Below, piece by piece: positions 6,676 through 8,201 of a stretch of DNA of 8,201 nt. Each line of letters starts with the position of its first letter. Within the stretch, counting starts at the first letter, position 1. Where the stretch lies: the NCBI GenBank assembly GCA_938091715.1, contig CALKMT010000165.1, positions 1-8,201 of the forward strand. Reading direction: 5' to 3'. A program made the translations under genes and the position numbers. The notes beneath the pieces are model-generated. The model did no database searches, had not been told where the DNA came from, and was given only the letters and a program-made list of their open reading frames with translations. Source of the DNA: an uncultured Litorivicinus sp. Lineage in GTDB: Bacteria; Pseudomonadota; Gammaproteobacteria; Pseudomonadales; Litorivicinaceae.

Positions 6676-7185
6676 ATGTTTGAACGACCCCTGAATCGGC
6701 TCTTTGAGGCCCGCAAAGGCGAGCGCCACGGAGATACCGTTTCGGGACATTTGTCGTGGCAAAATATGCCCGAGCTGGCGCAGGTTACTGAAAACCCTGC
6801 AACAGATCGAGTGAATGTGAGTGTCAGCTTCAGGCGCACCGATGACAACGTGTTGGCCATGCACCTTAGGGTTCAGGGCGCGGTGAGTTTGATATGCCAA
6901 CGCTGTTTGGATGTGATGAGCCACGACGTCAGTGGTGAGTGCGATCTGGCGGTGGTGACCTCAGAGGAATTTCTGGCGCGTTTGCCCGACGGCTGGGAGG
7001 CCGTGTTCGCCAACGAAGAGTTTTTCGTTGATGTCCACGCCGCCGTCCAAGAAGAATTGCTGTTGCGGGTTCCGATGGTGCCCAAACATGCGGAAAGTTG
7101 CGGCCTGGTCGTCCAAGAGGGGACCGAGCCTGAAGAAAAACCCAATCCGTTCGCTGTGCTGGCACAGTTGAAGGGCAAGCAATAG
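6676..7185 (+). CDS. yceD: YceD/DUF177 family protein, 23S rRNA accumulation factor
   Basis: YceD proteins are conserved partners of the L32 gene and in E. coli and plants are needed for normal 23S rRNA accumulation; the biochemical mechanism is not established. The 169-aa product (E. coli about 173) has the family CxxC, here CQRC at Cys74/Cys77, with further cysteines at 89 and 142, an acidic C-terminal stretch (EEFFVDVHAAVQEELLLRVPMVP, abbreviated positions 114-136) and the diagnostic end PNPFAVLAQLK (156-166). The start is fixed by an in-frame TAA at 6661, leaving ATG 6676 as the first possible ATG, which gives full family length. No Shine-Dalgarno precedes it, fitting the promoter placed immediately upstream. 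Its stop codon (7183-7185) overlaps the rpmF ribosome site, so the two genes are cotranscribed. Confidence 0.93.
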   Translation: MFERPLNRLFEARKGERHGDTVSGHLSWQNMPELAQVTENPATDRVNVSVSFRRTDDNVLAMHLRVQGAVSLICQRCLDVMSHDVSGECDLAVVTSEEFLARLPDGWEAVFANEEFFVDVHAAVQEELLLRVPMVPKHAESCGLVVQEGTEPEEKPNPFAVLAQLKGKQ

Positions 7186-7194
7186 GAGGCCGAC

Positions 7195-7389
7195 ATGGCC
7201 GTACAACAGAATCGTAAAACACGCTCCAAGCGTGACATGCGTCGTAGCCACGATGCCCTGAACACCAACACGTTGAGCGTCGACGCGACCAGTGGCGAAA
7301 AGCACCTGCGTCACCACGTGACCAAGGATGGCTTTTACAAAGGCCGTCAAGTCATCGCTCAGAAGCCTGAAGCTTCAGACGACGAATAA
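7195..7389 (+). CDS. rpmF: 50S ribosomal protein L32
   Basis: L32 is a small protein of the large ribosomal subunit. The 64-aa product begins MAVQQNRKTRSKRDMRRSHDAL and continues through LSVDATSGEKHLRHHVTKDGFYKG, almost identical to E. coli L32 (57 aa). It lacks the zinc-binding cysteines of the C+ form, as is usual in gammaproteobacteria. A short acidic tail, KPEASDDE, extends beyond the E. coli end. The start has a perfect AGGAGG (7184-7189), 5 nt upstream, overlapping the yceD stop. The gene is followed after 2 nt by an intrinsic terminator instead of plsX, which normally follows it. Confidence 0.98.
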   Translation: MAVQQNRKTRSKRDMRRSHDALNTNTLSVDATSGEKHLRHHVTKDGFYKGRQVIAQKPEASDDE

Positions 7390-7391
7390 GC

Positions 7392-7421
7392 ACAAAAGGG
7401 CCGCTCCAGCGGCCCTTTTGT
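7392..7421 (+). terminator. Rho-independent terminator after rpmF
   Basis: A near-perfect inverted repeat, ACAAAAGGGCCGCT (7392-7405) and AGCGGCCCTTTTGT (7408-7421), folds into a stem of about 13 bp with a TCCA loop and a GC-rich core. The 3' side ends in TTTTGTTGT, a T-rich but interrupted tail. The A-run on the 5' side makes it potentially bidirectional. It ends the yceD-rpmF unit, but sits so close to fabD (ATG at 7436) that fabD needs read-through or a promoter upstream of the hairpin. Confidence 0.9.
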
Positions 7422-7435
7422 TGTAACGGACGCCT

Positions 7436-8201
7436 ATGTCAAAACTCGCTTTTCTGTTTCCCGGCCAGGGCTCTCAAAAACCTGGCATGTTGCTCGACAT
7501 CGCTGAGCAATACGATCAAATCCAGCACACCTTTCAGCAAGCTTCAGACGCGCTAGACGATGACCTGTGGGCCATGTTGCGTCAGGGCGATGCAGAACAA
7601 ATGTCGCTGACCGCTAACACTCAGCCCTTGCTACTGACCGCCGGTGTGGCGTTATGGCGCATTTGGCAAGCCAACGGCGGTGCCCAACCGGCACTCATGG
7701 CGGGTCACTCGCTGGGCGAATACACGGCCCTGGCTTGTGCTGGCGTGCTTCAATTTGAAGACGCGGTACGCGCTGTACGTTTTCGTGGTCAGGCCATGCA
7801 GCGGGCCGTTCCTGCAGGAACCGGTGCCATGGCGGCGGTGATCGGCTTGGACGACGACACCGTCATTGAGGTTTGTGCCCAAGCGGCAGCGGGCGACGTG
7901 ATTGAGGCGGTTAACTTTAATGCCCCTGGCCAGGTGGTGATTGCCGGTTCAGCCAGCGCGGTTGAGCGGGCCTTGCCCCTATTAAAAGAAGCCGGCGCCA
8001 AGCGTGCTTTACCCTTGGCCGTTAGTGCACCGTTTCACACATCACTTATGGAGCCTGCCGCTAAGCGCTTACAAGAGCACCTGCAGTCGGTAACCTTTAG
8101 CACTCCGTCGATACCTGTTGTGCATAATGTGCACGCAAAAACTGAGTCAAACGCTGAAGCCATTAAGTCACTCATGCTCGAACAGATTTATAGCCCCGTA
8201 C
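7436..8201 (+). CDS. fabD: Malonyl-CoA:ACP transacylase FabD (3' end outside window)
   Basis: FabD moves the malonyl group from malonyl-CoA to acyl carrier protein, supplying the extender unit for type II fatty acid synthesis in the cytoplasm. The open frame runs 255 codons from ATG 7436 to the window edge (E. coli FabD 309 aa). It begins MSKLAFLFPGQGSQKPGM. The nucleophile is Ser92 in AGHSLGEY (codon 7709-7711), the malonyl-carboxylate Arg is Arg117 (7784-7786) and the catalytic His is His201 in APFHTSLM (8036-8038), all at the E. coli numbers, so the start is secure. VNFNAPGQVVIAG and GAKRALPL are also family segments. The ribosome site is weak: ACGGA, 5 nt upstream. In E. coli plsX and fabH, and in Pseudomonas plsX, lie between rpmF and fabD; here nothing but the terminator does. 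Confidence 0.97.
   Translation, partial: MSKLAFLFPGQGSQKPGMLLDIAEQYDQIQHTFQQASDALDDDLWAMLRQGDAEQMSLTANTQPLLLTAGVALWRIWQANGGAQPALMAGHSLGEYTALACAGVLQFEDAVRAVRFRGQAMQRAVPAGTGAMAAVIGLDDDTVIEVCAQAAAGDVIEAVNFNAPGQVVIAGSASAVERALPLLKEAGAKRALPLAVSAPFHTSLMEPAAKRLQEHLQSVTFSTPSIPVVHNVHAKTESNAEAIKSLMLEQIYSPV

Noticed and set aside
6541..6924. Long minus-strand open frame across the maf/yceD junction.
   Set aside because: It is antisense to yceD and in a different frame from maf, and has no recognisable motif; both flanking genes are well supported.
6873..7350. Minus-strand open frames opposite yceD and rpmF.
   Set aside because: They are complementary shadows of two conserved genes with clear family matches.
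1..8201. Mobile elements, CRISPR arrays, tRNA/rRNA genes or phage-defence genes.
   Set aside because: All coding space is filled by conserved housekeeping genes in their usual order; no spaced direct repeats, transposase motifs or RNA-gene signatures were seen.

Overview
The window is a housekeeping segment of a gammaproteobacterial chromosome, with moderately high GC and dense coding. Every gene can be assigned to a known family. The order murB / rne / rluC / S49 peptidase / maf (yceF) / yceD / rpmF / fabD matches the conserved block I recall from Pseudomonas and related Pseudomonadales/Oceanospirillales. The RNase E N-terminal half, RluC, L32 and FabD all align closely with their E. coli counterparts. 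The exact genus cannot be named from sequence alone.

Layout: (1) 1-708, the C-terminal two thirds of MurB (peptidoglycan precursor synthesis) on +. (2) 713-3787, RNase E on -, convergent with murB with only 4 bp between stop codons. (3) 3788-4142, a 355-bp divergent intergenic region holding the structured rne leader and the rluC upstream region. (4) 4143-6039, rluC and an S49 (SppA-like) membrane peptidase on +, overlapping by 14 nt and so probably translationally coupled. (5) 6036-6644, a Maf/YceF nucleotide pyrophosphatase on -, convergent with the peptidase; the two stop codons share one CTAG palindrome. (6) 6638-7421, a near-consensus promoter, yceD, rpmF (ribosomal protein L32) and a strong intrinsic terminator. 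(7) 7436-8201, the 5' part of fabD (malonyl-CoA:ACP transacylase), running off the window.

Themes: RNA metabolism and ribosome biogenesis (rne, rluC, yceD, rpmF) are flanked by envelope and lipid precursor genes (murB, fabD). No mobile element, CRISPR array, tRNA or rRNA was seen, and no previously undescribed multi-gene system is evident. The points worth a second look are regulatory and syntenic: the rne leader is rich in hairpins and has its Shine-Dalgarno in a tetraloop next to the start codon; yceD appears to be transcribed almost leaderless from a TTGACA-17-TAATAT promoter with a GC-rich discriminator, overlapping the maf start codon; plsX is missing between rpmF and fabD, where a terminator hairpin sits 15 bp from the fabD start; and the RNase E scaffold half is a lineage-specific Ala/Glu/Pro-rich tail with several arginine blocks built partly on simple repeats.
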